DNA of 64,000 bases from Taibaiella sp041660405 (lineage in GTDB: Bacteria; Bacteroidota; Bacteroidia; Chitinophagales; Chitinophagaceae): contig JBAZWL010000019.1 in NCBI GenBank assembly GCA_041660405.1, positions 1 to 64,000 of the forward strand, read 5' to 3'. Position 1 is the stretch's first letter; each line of letters begins with the position of its first letter. Made by a program: the position numbers and the translations under genes. Of this stretch, positions 25,844 to 34,174 are shown piece after piece. The notes beneath the pieces are model-generated. The model was not told the DNA's origin and made no database searches. It saw only the letters and a list, made by a program, of their open reading frames with translations.

Positions 25844-26440
25844 TCAATCTTTAATCCAGCATCTCAACAAGGTATTAAAGCTCGCCACCAGACGGTATCC
25901 TGACGGAACTACTTCACGAAAGCTGTGATAAGTAACCAGCCGTGTACCACCAGGTTTCCCTTCCAACGCCTTTAATAAATAATGGGTATAATATTCATAT
26001 AGACTTAAGGAGTGATCAATACTTTCATCTATGCGAAACTCCTCATCAACCAGGTTTTCATAAAAAGAATTATAGAAATAGAAATGATCAAACTTGCTTA
26101 AGTCAAGCTGGGTAAAGTTTCCATGTATGAAGACTGCATTGTCTATTGCAGTAAGTTGTTTCACGTTTTCAGCTAGTTGGACCAGTTCTTTGCGTTGCTC
26201 CACACCAAAAAAATGACTATCCGGATAACGCTGTCCACCCACCAGGCAAAATTTACCTATACCAGATCCGACATCAAGGATACGGGAGCCAGGTTCCTCT
26301 GCTAAAAAGCCAGCAGCCATTGCAGCTATGGCAACAGGAGTCCAGTGTTTATCCGAAAGCTGCCGTACAGACCTGGGATATAAACGATCGAAATGCTCAT
26401 CACTTTCAAAATGTGAGGTATCTGATAAAGTTGTCGTCAT
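25844..26440 (-). CDS. Class I SAM-dependent methyltransferase (paralogue A)
   Basis: 198 residues. Motif I is ILDVGSGIGKFCLVGGQ near residue 54, the SAM-binding loop of class I methyltransferases. FFGVEQRKELV follows as the acidic strand 2 end. It is a clear paralogue of 28583-29188: both share FIHGNFTQL, FDHFYFYNSFYENL and a Y-H-S-x-x-E ending. Substrate unknown; the FDHFYF-NSF-EN stretch replaces the usual DPPY/NPPF motif, so not a typical N6A enzyme. It starts 2 nt after the GcvH-like gene and belongs to the SulP operon. Confidence 0.8.
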   Translation of the reverse strand: MTTTLSDTSHFESDEHFDRLYPRSVRQLSDKHWTPVAIAAMAAGFLAEEPGSRILDVGSGIGKFCLVGGQRYPDSHFFGVEQRKELVQLAENVKQLTAIDNAVFIHGNFTQLDLSKFDHFYFYNSFYENLVDEEFRIDESIDHSLSLYEYYTHYLLKALEGKPGGTRLVTYHSFREVVPSGYRLVASFNTLLRCWIKD

Positions 26441-26442
26441 GC

Positions 26443-26862
26443 TTAAAGGTTAGAATTGATAGGTGAAAGACCTGATGGAAACCGTTTTGCATATAAAGTA
26501 TGATGCAACAAATGCTTATTGTTTCCTTGCAGTTGCGGATGAACCTTAAACAACCATCCTGCCTCCTCGGGCTGCTCTGTAATCATTTCCCATTGGCCTT
26601 TTTCAATAATACTATTTACCTCAATCAACATACAGGCAACAGGCGCATACATTGGGATAATATACTCCTTGTAGTGAAGGTTAAGCAACACGGTACCCTG
26701 CTCCAGCCTATCTCCTTTTTTGTGGTTAAACAACCTGATGTCATCAATTTTAGGAATGCCTGTCAACTTAAACCGGGCTATACCTGTAAAGGCAGCAGCT
26801 CCACTAAAATGGATCCAGTCATGCTCCCTGGTGTAAAATAATTCGTCGGATAATAAGTGCAT
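26443..26862 (-). CDS. GcvH-like lipoyl-carrier protein
   Basis: 139 residues with the overall plan of glycine-cleavage H protein: YTREHDWIHF at the start, GIARFKLTGIPKIDDIRLF, and GWLFKVHP near the end. The lipoylated Lys of GcvH normally sits in ESVKA, followed six residues later by YSPV. Here the matching stretch is LHYKEYIIPMYAPV: Lys is present but the flanking residues differ and one residue is inserted. It therefore could carry lipoate but is not a standard GcvH. No GcvT/P genes are nearby. It sits between SulP and a methyltransferase in one operon, suggesting another carrier role. Confidence 0.7.
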   Translation of the reverse strand: MHLLSDELFYTREHDWIHFSGAAAFTGIARFKLTGIPKIDDIRLFNHKKGDRLEQGTVLLNLHYKEYIIPMYAPVACMLIEVNSIIEKGQWEMITEQPEEAGWLFKVHPQLQGNNKHLLHHTLYAKRFPSGLSPINSNL

Positions 26863-26924
26863 ATTTATGAATAATAAAGTTTCGAGAAATACTCATGTTG
26901 ATATTTGTTTCAATCTTGTTCCGG

Positions 26925-28586
26925 TTAATCATGCAAGATCTCACGGGCTCTCTGTATGGCCCCTTCAAAAGTATCTTTTATATTTGCTTTACCTATTTTG
27001 AATTGTAGTCTTGATTTTTTCAACTCTTCCATAACCTTATCATTATTGATTTCTGCCAGTACCAACTTAGTTCCCTTCTTTTGTGCATCGTCACTTACTT
27101 TCTTTAAAACCTTTATACCGGTAGCATCAATTATGGGTACGTTTCGCATGCGTAGAATCAATACCCTTGCAGGTTTCCCAATGATGTTCATCGCATCCTG
27201 AAATTTATAAGCCGCTCCAAAAAACAAGGGGCCATTGATTTCAAACACATTGACCTCCTTAGGTAAAGAATATTCTTTTACTTCATCCTCCTTCGCATCT
27301 TCGGAGGCATACGTCAACTGGCGGACAGAACTTATTTTCATGATGTTGTGCATAAAAAGAAAAGATGCCAGGATCATACCTATCTCTATAGCTACTGTCA
27401 GGTCTACCAGTACTGTTAATAAAAAAGTAATGAGTAATATAGCTGCATCGCTTCTGGAGCCTTTGAGTATGGAAATAAAGCTTTCCATTTCACTCATGTT
27501 ATAAGCTACTACGATCAAGATGCCGGCAAGCGTTGCCATAGGAATTAAAGCAGCCCAACGGCCTACAAAAAGCATAATGATCAATAAGGTAATGGCATGG
27601 ATAATGCCTGCTATAGGCGTTTTCCCACCGTTTTTAATATTGGTGGCAGTGCGGGCAATTGCTCCGGTAGCTGGTATGCCCCCAAAGATGGATGAAAATA
27701 TATTGGCTATTCCCTGGGCAATCAGCTCTGTGTTGGAACGATGTTTTCCACCAGTCATACCATCTGCTACTACAGCAGACAAAAGGGATTCTATTCCTCC
27801 TAACAAGGCTATAGTAAAAGCCGGGCCTATAAGGTGTTGAATGGTCTCCAGATCCAGGTTCGGTAACGACGGTGCGGGCAAGGTAGATGAAATGGTTCCA
27901 AAGTGGCTACCAATAGTTTCTACAGGCAACCTGAACAGTTGGACCACTATCGTTGTAGCCATTATGGCCACTAAAGAACCCGGTACTTTTTGTGTTACCC
28001 TGGACCAGAATGTTATGATCAATAAAGTGGAAACACCAATGGCAATTGCATACCCATTAACGGAGGAAAAGTGTTGAATATAAGCAGACCATTTATGAAT
28101 AAAATCTGCGGGTACGGCCCCCATGTTCAAACCAAAAAAATCTTTCATCTGGGAAGAAAAAATGATGACTGCGATCCCGGTGGTAAATCCTACAATTAAT
28201 GGATATGGTATAAACTTGATAACATTGCCCAACTTAGCTATGCCCATAAACACAAGTAATATTCCGGCCATAAATGTGGCCATAATCAATCCATGAACGC
28301 CAAATTGCTGTACTATACCATATACGATAACAATAAAAGCACCTGTTGGCCCTCCTATTTGCACACGGCTTCCTCCTAAGGCTGAAATAATAAAACCGGC
28401 TATGATAGCCGTAAATATTCCTTTTTCGGGCGAAACACCGGAAGCAATGGCAAAGGCAATAGCCAACGGTAGGGCTACAATCCCGACAATAATCCCTGCA
28501 ATCAGATCTTTGAAAAAAAGTTCCTTACTATAGCCTTTCAAGGCATCCAGAATTTTAGGACGGAACATGATCTTTATATTTTTCAT
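26925..28586 (-). CDS. SulP/SLC26 family anion transporter with STAS domain
   Basis: 553 residues from ATG 28586. This overlaps the upstream methyltransferase stop by ATGA, a sign of coupled translation. About twelve membrane segments cover residues 25-400 (LAGIIVGIVALPLAIAFAI; GGSRVQIGGPTGAFIVIV is the SulP signature). The C-terminal STAS domain is present (FEINGPLFFGAAYKF; NVPIIDATGIKVL). Known substrates of the family are sulfate, bicarbonate and other anions; cannot be distinguished here. A frame from 28604 is also open but less likely. Confidence 0.88.
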   Translation of the reverse strand: MKNIKIMFRPKILDALKGYSKELFFKDLIAGIIVGIVALPLAIAFAIASGVSPEKGIFTAIIAGFIISALGGSRVQIGGPTGAFIVIVYGIVQQFGVHGLIMATFMAGILLVFMGIAKLGNVIKFIPYPLIVGFTTGIAVIIFSSQMKDFFGLNMGAVPADFIHKWSAYIQHFSSVNGYAIAIGVSTLLIITFWSRVTQKVPGSLVAIMATTIVVQLFRLPVETIGSHFGTISSTLPAPSLPNLDLETIQHLIGPAFTIALLGGIESLLSAVVADGMTGGKHRSNTELIAQGIANIFSSIFGGIPATGAIARTATNIKNGGKTPIAGIIHAITLLIIMLFVGRWAALIPMATLAGILIVVAYNMSEMESFISILKGSRSDAAILLITFLLTVLVDLTVAIEIGMILASFLFMHNIMKISSVRQLTYASEDAKEDEVKEYSLPKEVNVFEINGPLFFGAAYKFQDAMNIIGKPARVLILRMRNVPIIDATGIKVLKKVSDDAQKKGTKLVLAEINNDKVMEELKKSRLQFKIGKANIKDTFEGAIQRAREILHD

Positions 28587-29188
28587 ACACCCCTTTTGAT
28601 CCAAAAATTCAGGTTTCCCCCTTCCAGCGTATCTACAAGATCATAGCTGAGCGGAATTTCCTCATATAAAGAATGATACGTTGCTATCCGTGTGCCTCTG
28701 GGCATTAGCTGCAGGCTACCGTGCAAATGGCGTACATAGTATCGATACAGCTCTTCCGAATAATCAACATTATGGTCAATCCGGCCCTCATCATTTAAGT
28801 TTTCGTAAAAGGAGTTGAAAAAATAGAAGTGATCAAACTGCAGGAGATTTAACTGCGTGAAATTGCCATGTATAAAAGAAACGTTGGAAACGCCAATCTG
28901 CTTTTGTGCCCTTTGGGCCTCTTCGAGTACATATTCCCTTTGTTCAATACCGTAAAAGAAATGCCTGGGAGCGAAGCAAGCTCCTGCCAGGCAGAACTTA
29001 CCCGCACCACTTCCAATATCAAGGATTTTGGCTGGAGGGCCTGAAGTTAAGAAATCTGTGGCCAGCCTTGCAACCTGGAGCGGAGTCCAATGCTGTTGGG
29101 CCATGGCTTGTATCACATGGGAATAAAGGTCATTAAAATCGGTATCGGTTTTCAGGTATTTTTTTTGTTGTTGTATCTGGCGTTCCAT
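28583..29188 (-). CDS. Class I SAM-dependent methyltransferase (paralogue B)
   Basis: 201 residues with motif I ILDIGSGAGKFCLAGA near residue 56 and FYGIEQREYVLEEA. Paralogue of 25844-26440: both share DLYSHV/RLYPRS, QHWTPLQVA/KHWTPVAIA, FIHGNFTQL and SFYENL. The two copies bracket SulP and the GcvH-like gene, in the order MTase B - SulP - GcvH-like - MTase A. This is the first gene of the operon. Its transcript should begin near 29320, giving a ~130-nt leader. The stop codon overlaps the SulP start. Confidence 0.8.
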   Translation of the reverse strand: MERQIQQQKKYLKTDTDFNDLYSHVIQAMAQQHWTPLQVARLATDFLTSGPPAKILDIGSGAGKFCLAGACFAPRHFFYGIEQREYVLEEAQRAQKQIGVSNVSFIHGNFTQLNLLQFDHFYFFNSFYENLNDEGRIDHNVDYSEELYRYYVRHLHGSLQLMPRGTRIATYHSLYEEIPLSYDLVDTLEGGNLNFWIKRGV

Positions 29189-29324
29189 GTATCGTGCTAT
29201 TGCCCTTATTCTTTTTAATCATCTAAATGGATAAATGCAATGAGTATGCTATATATATTCTAATCAGCCCGTTTCCACTTGCATCATACAAGAGATTTGA
29301 AGAACTTATCGTAAGTTGCAGGTG

Positions 29325-29389
29325 CAAAATTATCCGGGAATTGAACGCGCATTTTTATAATTCCTCACCTTAAAATGTGATAAGAATCA
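29325..29389 (-). promoter_or_regulatory. Regulon promoter of the methyltransferase/SulP operon
   Basis: Minus -7 TAATTTTG (29325-29332) is a full match. The distal box TGATAAGAATCA (29378-29389) is perfect. The proximal position (29356-29367) keeps only a weak half (TGAG on the minus strand). Spacings are exactly 29.5 and 22 bp. It also lies ~30 bp upstream of the divergent Crp/Fnr gene and may serve in its autoregulation. Confidence 0.6.
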
Positions 29390-29418
29390 TTTTTTGATGT
29401 TTAAATATTCTTTATGAA

Positions 29419-30126
29419 ATGAGCCTAAGAGGAATTTTTCCGATTGACAAATGGGATTTTAATTCCGACTCTGTTTTTACCAATTTTCCTGCCAAAGATT
29501 ATGAGGAAATGACTAAGCATGCCCGGGAAGAAAAATATAAAAAGGGGCAAACCATTTTCAGAGAAGGAGGATTTCCTACAGGGATCTATTATATACTGGA
29601 AGGAAAAGTAAAAAAGTACAAGGTTGATAACTTCGAAAAGGAACAGATTATATACGTTGCCAATACAGGTGAACTAATCGGTTATCATGCGGTTTTATCT
29701 ACAGAACGTTATCCTGACTCGGCAACTGCCCTGGAGGAATGTATCATTTTATTTATTCCTAAAGAGGACTTTTTGAGGGTGTTGGAACAATCTCCTACCC
29801 TCTCAACAAGGTTACTTAAGATGCTTAGCCATGAGTTTACAGTGCTCGCTAATAGCATTACCATATTCGCTCAAAGGCCGGTAAGGGAGCGCCTTGCAAT
29901 TGCCTTGATTGTTTTGAGAGAAAAATTTAAGAAGGGAACTCCTGAAGGACAGCCGATTGCTATAAACATTAGCCGGGAAGATATCGCAAGCATGGCCGGA
30001 ACAACTAGGGAAAATGTGGTACGGCTACTTCGTGAATTTAAAGATGATAAATTAATAGAAACACAGGGAAGAAAAATCCGGGTATTGGATATCAAAAAAA
30101 TGATAGCCGTTTCCAACTATCAGTAA
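29419..30126 (+). CDS. Crp/Fnr family transcriptional regulator
   Basis: 235 residues. N-terminal cyclic-nucleotide-binding-like fold (about 20-140: YKKGQTIFREGGFPTGIYYI, then GELIGYHAVLSTERYPDSAT). Then a dimerisation helix and a C-terminal helix-turn-helix whose recognition helix reads TTRENVVRLLREF. The R-E-x-x-x-R pattern is that of the Crp type, known to read TGA half-sites. There is no N-terminal Cys cluster, so it is not an iron-sulfur FNR. The cNMP pocket Arg is not obvious. It is a candidate for the protein that binds the TGAY-N4-RTCA boxes throughout the window. Confidence 0.85.
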   Translation: MSLRGIFPIDKWDFNSDSVFTNFPAKDYEEMTKHAREEKYKKGQTIFREGGFPTGIYYILEGKVKKYKVDNFEKEQIIYVANTGELIGYHAVLSTERYPDSATALEECIILFIPKEDFLRVLEQSPTLSTRLLKMLSHEFTVLANSITIFAQRPVRERLAIALIVLREKFKKGTPEGQPIAINISREDIASMAGTTRENVVRLLREFKDDKLIETQGRKIRVLDIKKMIAVSNYQ

Positions 30127-30131
30127 TAAAT

Positions 30132-30448
30132 TTCACTTACAAAGTAAAGCGATAGTTAGCAATCTTGTCTCTCGCGAAAAGGTGGCCTTGTATAATATCC
30201 TTATCATCTCCGTTTTCGCACTGGAATACGTAATCAAGTCTGCATTAGGCTACGATACTTACTGGTTGGTAATGGTCGCTACAATGCTGATAGGAATCTA
30301 TGAACTCAGTTCAATCATGGAGAACTTACTTGTTATAAATCCGAACCTGGTATTCATCAAGAGCTTTATAAAACTCAATGTTATATGCAGTATATCAGTT
30401 GAACAAATTGTTTTCTTGATTTGTAATGTCTCTTTTTGCGCCCTCTAG
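30132..30448 (+). pseudogene. Remnant resembling the C-terminal part of a phage-type holin
   Basis: An open frame without a good start (GTG 30182) encodes two hydrophobic segments (YNILIISVFALEYVIKSALG; TYWLVMVATMLIGIYELSSI) followed by MENLLVINPNLVFIKSFIKL. The I-x-E-x-x-S-I-x-E-N-x pattern recalls the end of phage holin proteins in Bacteroidota. The 5' part is cut off by the Crp/Fnr gene and the 3' end runs into the RNase HI gene on the other strand. Not an active gene. Confidence 0.4.
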
Positions 30449-31135
30449 TAAGTACATTGTCTTACAACTTGGGCAAAAAAGGAAGTACTCGTAATAATAT
30501 GTCTGGCCTGGCTTCGCTACTTTCCTTTTTGTTGGCTTTTTCACAACACTTGTCCCACATTTTCTGCATGCATCTCCTTCCTCACTAACCTTATTTTTTG
30601 GGGAGTTATTTTGAACGTAATCTCCTTCACTCATTTCATCATCTTGAAATTGTGTTGGCTGGTAACCAACGTCAACAAGTAAATTGTCGCCTCGTAAGGC
30701 TGCTAAAGCAAGTTCGTCGCATCTTTCATTTTCGACATGCCCTGCATGACCCTTAACCCAATTAAATTTTACTTTATGTTGTTCTGAAATAAGAGTTAAT
30801 AGCCTGTCCCACAAATCAAAATTGATTGCTTTTTCAGTTTTTGTACGATACCAATTTTTTGCCTTCCATTTTTCCGCCCAACCCTTTTCTATCCCATCAA
30901 TTACATAACGAGAATCGGAGAATACATTCACAACTGACTTTGTTTTAAGCTTTTCGAGTCCGTAAATAACTCCCATAAGCTCCATTCTATTATTCGTTGT
31001 AAATTCGTAACCTTGACTAAACTCTCGTTTAATGCCCTTGTAAGACATGATTAAACCAAACCCACCTTTTCCTGGGTTAGGTTCAGCTCCACCGTCTGAA
31101 TACAAGTTTACTTCTGGTATCTCATTCCAATCCAT
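30395..31135 (-). CDS. rnhA: Ribonuclease HI with C-terminal zinc-ribbon extension
   Basis: 246 residues. Residues 1-150 are a canonical RNase HI: YSDGGAEPNPGKGG, TNNRMELMGVIYGLE, FSDSRYVIDGI and VKGHAGHVENERCDELA carry the four acidic catalytic residues. The ~90 residues after that are unusual: a linker, then C-x2-C (CRKCGT) and a second C-x2-C (CPSCKTMY) about 30 residues on, forming a likely zinc ribbon. The enzyme cuts RNA in RNA-DNA hybrids; the extension may add nucleic-acid binding. It lies in the stretch without regulon boxes, next to a holin-like remnant. Confidence 0.88.
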   Translation of the reverse strand: MDWNEIPEVNLYSDGGAEPNPGKGGFGLIMSYKGIKREFSQGYEFTTNNRMELMGVIYGLEKLKTKSVVNVFSDSRYVIDGIEKGWAEKWKAKNWYRTKTEKAINFDLWDRLLTLISEQHKVKFNWVKGHAGHVENERCDELALAALRGDNLLVDVGYQPTQFQDDEMSEGDYVQNNSPKNKVSEEGDACRKCGTSVVKKPTKRKVAKPGQTYYYEYFLFCPSCKTMYLLEGAKRDITNQENNLFN

Positions 31136-31430
31136 GAAACAATGGTCAATTTATATTATGGGTAACTTATGAATAGACACAACCATCCATCTTATAAGTC
31201 CTTGAATTATATTTTTTTTAGTAATGTGTGGTTAGAACTCCCGAAATCAATACAGAATACCCAAAGCACAATTAACTATCCTGCATATCGCGTATCCTAC
31301 ATACGTCTTTATAAAATATTACCTATAAACGGAAGTGGTAAGCCTGGAGAAACTGAAATATTAAAACAAAGCAATAAGGGCTGACTGTAAACAAAGGGTT
31401 GAGATACCTGCAAATTTAAAAATCAACGCC
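31136..31430. other. Intergenic region, nothing recognised
   Basis: AT-rich. One 71-codon plus frame (31169-31384) has no family look and no good start context. No regulon box was seen. Confidence 0.5.
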
Positions 31431-31841
31431 ATGCAAATAGAGGAAGTAAAAATAGAAATTTATGATAAGCGGGAAGAATCAATCTCGATAATGTACGTTC
31501 AGCAAATTTCAGATAACAAGTTTAGGATGATTGATAACGATATCTTCAATTGCAGACTGACACTGGGAACTGAATTTGAAACAAGAATGAATAATGAAGG
31601 GAGGCACGAAATAATAAGAGTCACAAAAGAATCCGAATTTGTAACAAGACGCTTTCTCTTGACCACTCAATTTAAGGAATCTGAATACAGATTATTAGGA
31701 GACGAAATAATGAAGCAGGGTGGATTTTGGCAAACTGATTTCGGTGGTATTGCAACAATTAATTTACCCAAAGAATGTAACCTTGACCTTGACGAAATGT
31801 TCAAGATTTTTGAGTTCATGCCCACTGAAATAAAAGATTAA
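31431..31841 (+). CDS. Hypothetical protein, DUF4265-like
   Basis: 136 residues, acidic, soluble. The stretch QQISDNKFRMIDNDIFNCRL then LGTEF resembles the DUF4265 pattern (interaction strand, then a 'slow, ordered' LGD/LGT motif), but this is from memory and weak. The C-terminal LDEMFKIFEFM is helical. It lies 4 nt before the frame of the next gene, so the two form a pair. Neither carries a regulon box. It could be part of an acquired small-gene cluster. Confidence 0.5.
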   Translation: MQIEEVKIEIYDKREESISIMYVQQISDNKFRMIDNDIFNCRLTLGTEFETRMNNEGRHEIIRVTKESEFVTRRFLLTTQFKESEYRLLGDEIMKQGGFWQTDFGGIATINLPKECNLDLDEMFKIFEFMPTEIKD

Positions 31842-31869
31842 TCGCTTGACCAAAACTAACTATGGTTAT

Positions 31870-32345
31870 ATGAGGCAATTACCAATAATGATATTGCTTT
31901 TCATGTTTTCTTGTTCTGGAACAGTAAAAAGCAATCTTAATGAAGAAAATGAAATGACATTTAGCGAGAATGAAATATTAGAACGGTTAGACTTAGCGTT
32001 TAAAGGAACGCCTGGCAAATATTTTCCAAAGGGACGGCCAGAAGATATTAAGTATAATTTCTTTCTTGACCTTGAGCACGGTTATTGTGAAACAGCAGGA
32101 ACCAGAATTCATTTATATGCTGATTCAACAAGATGGGCTATTGTGCTAGAGAAAAGTGGCTATCAAAATCGTGAGATTTCTGCAGAAATAGAATTGGATT
32201 ACATAGGAAACTGTTTTGATTATCCCATTGACAATTATCCCGAAAGAAACTATATAACAAACTCAAGCTGAGTAATTCTTATTCACTCAGCAGAATTTGA
32301 AAGAATCGAGAATAAAGAAGGTACTGAAATGGAAGCTTTCGAGCT
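31870..32345 (+). pseudogene. DUF7003-like lipoprotein gene, interrupted by a stop and truncated
   Basis: From ATG 31870 a lipoprotein signal (MRQLPIMILLFMFSC) precedes LEHGYCETAGTRIHLYADST and RWAIVLEKSGYQNR, which I associate with DUF7003. The frame hits TGA at 32269-32271. It then stays open in the same frame with family-like residues (HSAEFERIENKEGTEMEAFE) until it meets the ATPase fragment at about 32342. So there is one nonsense mutation plus truncation by a rearrangement junction. The N-terminal 133 residues could still be exported. Confidence 0.6.
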
Positions 32346-32662
32346 TTGTTATTTCTCTTAAAGCATTACGGCTTCTCGTATCCTGGTACCATGAAATGGA
32401 AGCAACCAATATGATTGCTCCAGCAAGAAAAAAACCATCACTTATGCTTTCATTCAAAAAATATACAGCGGAGGCAACCAACAATAAGATGATCATAGGT
32501 TCCCTGACTAGCCTTCCTACCTGAATTAAAAAGGCGTAGTGCTTTTTGTAACTGAGCAGGTTATAACCGTGCACCGCTCTGGATGCGATAACTTCAGCGT
32601 CGGTTAATCCCTTAATATCTTTTTCAGCAAGAGGCATGTATAAATGAATTTCATTAAAACGA
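32342..32662 (-). pseudogene. Truncated copy of the P-type ATPase gene
   Basis: 321 bp align without gaps to 23245-23565 and differ at only a few positions. They encode the first ~98 residues of the ATPase (MPLAEKDIKGLTDAEVIASR onward) and then run into unrelated sequence (stop at 32287). The 23-bp leader before the ATG is also shared. The junction lies at an AGCTT shared by both partners. Part of the decayed half of the segmental duplication. Confidence 0.9.
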
Positions 32663-32672
32663 AAAAAGTTTT

Positions 32673-32692
32673 GCCTGTCTGGAAAGACAGGC
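32673..32692 (-). terminator. Terminator after the 354-residue protein gene
   Basis: GCCTGTCT (32673-32680) and AGACAGGC (32685-32692) form an 8-bp stem with a 4-nt loop. On the minus strand it is followed by AAAACTTTTTT. Confidence 0.8.
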
Positions 32693-32748
32693 AGTGTAAG
32701 GGTTTATGGGGGCAAGGAGATGATACATAACGCTAACTGTCTTTAAAT

Positions 32749-33813
32749 CTACTGGTATTGAATATAGATTGGCCTTGGGGACAACTTTAATATTTCTTCA
32801 GGTTGCATGATACTGTTATACCCTTTTGAGAGATCATAACGATAAAAAAGCTTGAATCCAGTGAATTGAACAGGTTCACGGACGATGGCACCTTTATAAC
32901 TATCTATTTTTTTTGCGGGGAAACCGAAACCATCCATATGCATAACGATCTGCACTTCGGGACGGATAATGATGTCTTTATAATTGGTGACCATATCTGT
33001 AGTAAAGCGATGTACTACCAAAATCTTAGGAGGAAGCTTATATTTCCTTACCAGGTGTGCCAGATGGGCCGAGGCAAGGTTAATATCTGAAGCATCGAAG
33101 GAGCCAATAACCGTACACGGTACCTGCCCTCCTTTCATCGAATATTCTGGATCAATACCAAGATGTACATCAGGTTGTTGTAAGAATGAATCCAGATAGA
33201 CCAACTCCTGTTCGAGTGAGCCCAAGCCAACCTGTATATCCAGGAACGTAATGCCTCCTATTTTTCTGGAGAGTTCAAGAGCTTTGCTCATTTCAGAAGC
33301 TGGCATTCTTAAACGGTACTTACCGTCTTTACCAGGGTTATCCTGAGCTGTTACCGCAATATAGTGAAGTGCTGGTTTTACAGGTGTCAAAGGGTCGGCA
33401 TGTTCCCATTTTTTTTGCTCCATATTAAGTCGTTGGAGCATTTCTTCGGGAGGAATTTCACCAAGAATGCCCATTCCCTTGGAATAAAAATTTCCGTAAT
33501 AAGCCACTATCCGGTAAAATGGTAGTAGTGCACCTGCCAAAGGATAATGGGGGCCTTTAATTGGCCATGTTTCCGAAGTCTTGCCATTCAGGACTTGCAT
33601 CATTCGTTTATCATACTGGATAGTATCCAGGAGGTATATCTTCTTCCTTCCGGAAAGACTATCCGGTATTTCATAGTTTGCATCAGAACCATCGCCCGGA
33701 GCGGCATTAGCGTGAACAGCGGAAACCGATAGGTTGATACAAACTAAAGCAATTATTCCCCCTTTGCATACAGCAGTAACTTTTGACAGGTTTAATTTGA
33801 AAAGAGATAACAT
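32749..33813 (-). CDS. Conserved secreted protein of unknown function, possible TIM-barrel
   Basis: 354 residues with an N-terminal signal segment (ALVCINLSVSAVHANA). The mature part has many strand-helix units with conserved-looking ends: YYGNFYSKGMGILGE, ITFLDIQVGLGSLEQ, VHLGIDPEYSMKGGQVPC, ILVVHRFTTDM and VMHMDGFGFPAKK. The D and E residues at strand ends (FLDIQ, GIDPE, MHMDG) suggest a TIM-barrel hydrolase-like fold. I recall similar unnamed proteins in other bacteria but cannot name a family. It is expressed from a duplicated copy of the ATPase promoter and ends at a hairpin directly before the ATPase fragment. Confidence 0.7.
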   Translation of the reverse strand: MLSLFKLNLSKVTAVCKGGIIALVCINLSVSAVHANAAPGDGSDANYEIPDSLSGRKKIYLLDTIQYDKRMMQVLNGKTSETWPIKGPHYPLAGALLPFYRIVAYYGNFYSKGMGILGEIPPEEMLQRLNMEQKKWEHADPLTPVKPALHYIAVTAQDNPGKDGKYRLRMPASEMSKALELSRKIGGITFLDIQVGLGSLEQELVYLDSFLQQPDVHLGIDPEYSMKGGQVPCTVIGSFDASDINLASAHLAHLVRKYKLPPKILVVHRFTTDMVTNYKDIIIRPEVQIVMHMDGFGFPAKKIDSYKGAIVREPVQFTGFKLFYRYDLSKGYNSIMQPEEILKLSPRPIYIQYQ

Positions 33814-33863
33814 ATCAGATTTTTAAAAACTAAGAAACAAAACAGATCCGGGTTTTAGTCCTG

Positions 33864-33928
33864 CGAAGTAAGCGTGATCCTATGTCCTGAGAAATGACGG
33901 CAGTCACCAATATAGGCCATTCTTATCA
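33864..33928 (-). promoter_or_regulatory. Regulon promoter of the 354-residue protein gene (copy 2 of the duplicated promoter)
   Basis: Minus -7-like TTACTTCG (33864-33871). Proximal box TGACGGCAGTCA (33895-33906) is a perfect palindromic pair. Distal half ATCA ends at 33928. Alignable with 23737-23801 and flanks. Confidence 0.7.
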
Positions 33929-34041
33929 TCTTTCAACACCAAATTGAAGGTGAATATCGAACAGATATTAAGTAGTATGAAAGTTTTTCGTGTAATTTCT
34001 CGTGGCTAGAAGGAGGACATTCTTTAAATCCATTACTTCTG

Positions 34042-34106
34042 TAACAGATGTCATTGTTACCATTGAATTTCATCATTGCCATTGATTCGATCTTCAAATA
34101 TTTTTA
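34042..34106 (+). promoter_or_regulatory. Regulon promoter of the second P-type ATPase
   Basis: Distal TAACAGATGTCA (34042-34053), proximal TGAATTTCATCA (34064-34075), -7-like TATTTTTA (34099-34106) at the standard spacings. Leader about 64 nt. Confidence 0.6.
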
Positions 34107-34174
34107 CACACTATTAATCCAAAAAAATCTTTCAGCAAACGTTGTATGTTACGAGCTGAACATAAACCTGGCAA

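Noticed and set aside
31169..31384. 71-codon plus-strand frame
   Set aside because: No ribosome site, no domain, composition like intergenic sequence.
34010..34020. Shine-Dalgarno-like AAGGAGGACAT
   Set aside because: Looks like the hsp20 ribosome site but no start codon or gene follows; probably chance or an old remnant.
34041..34060. Inverted repeat GTAACA / TGTTAC
   Set aside because: Overlaps the distal regulon box of the ATPase promoter; the box explains most of it.
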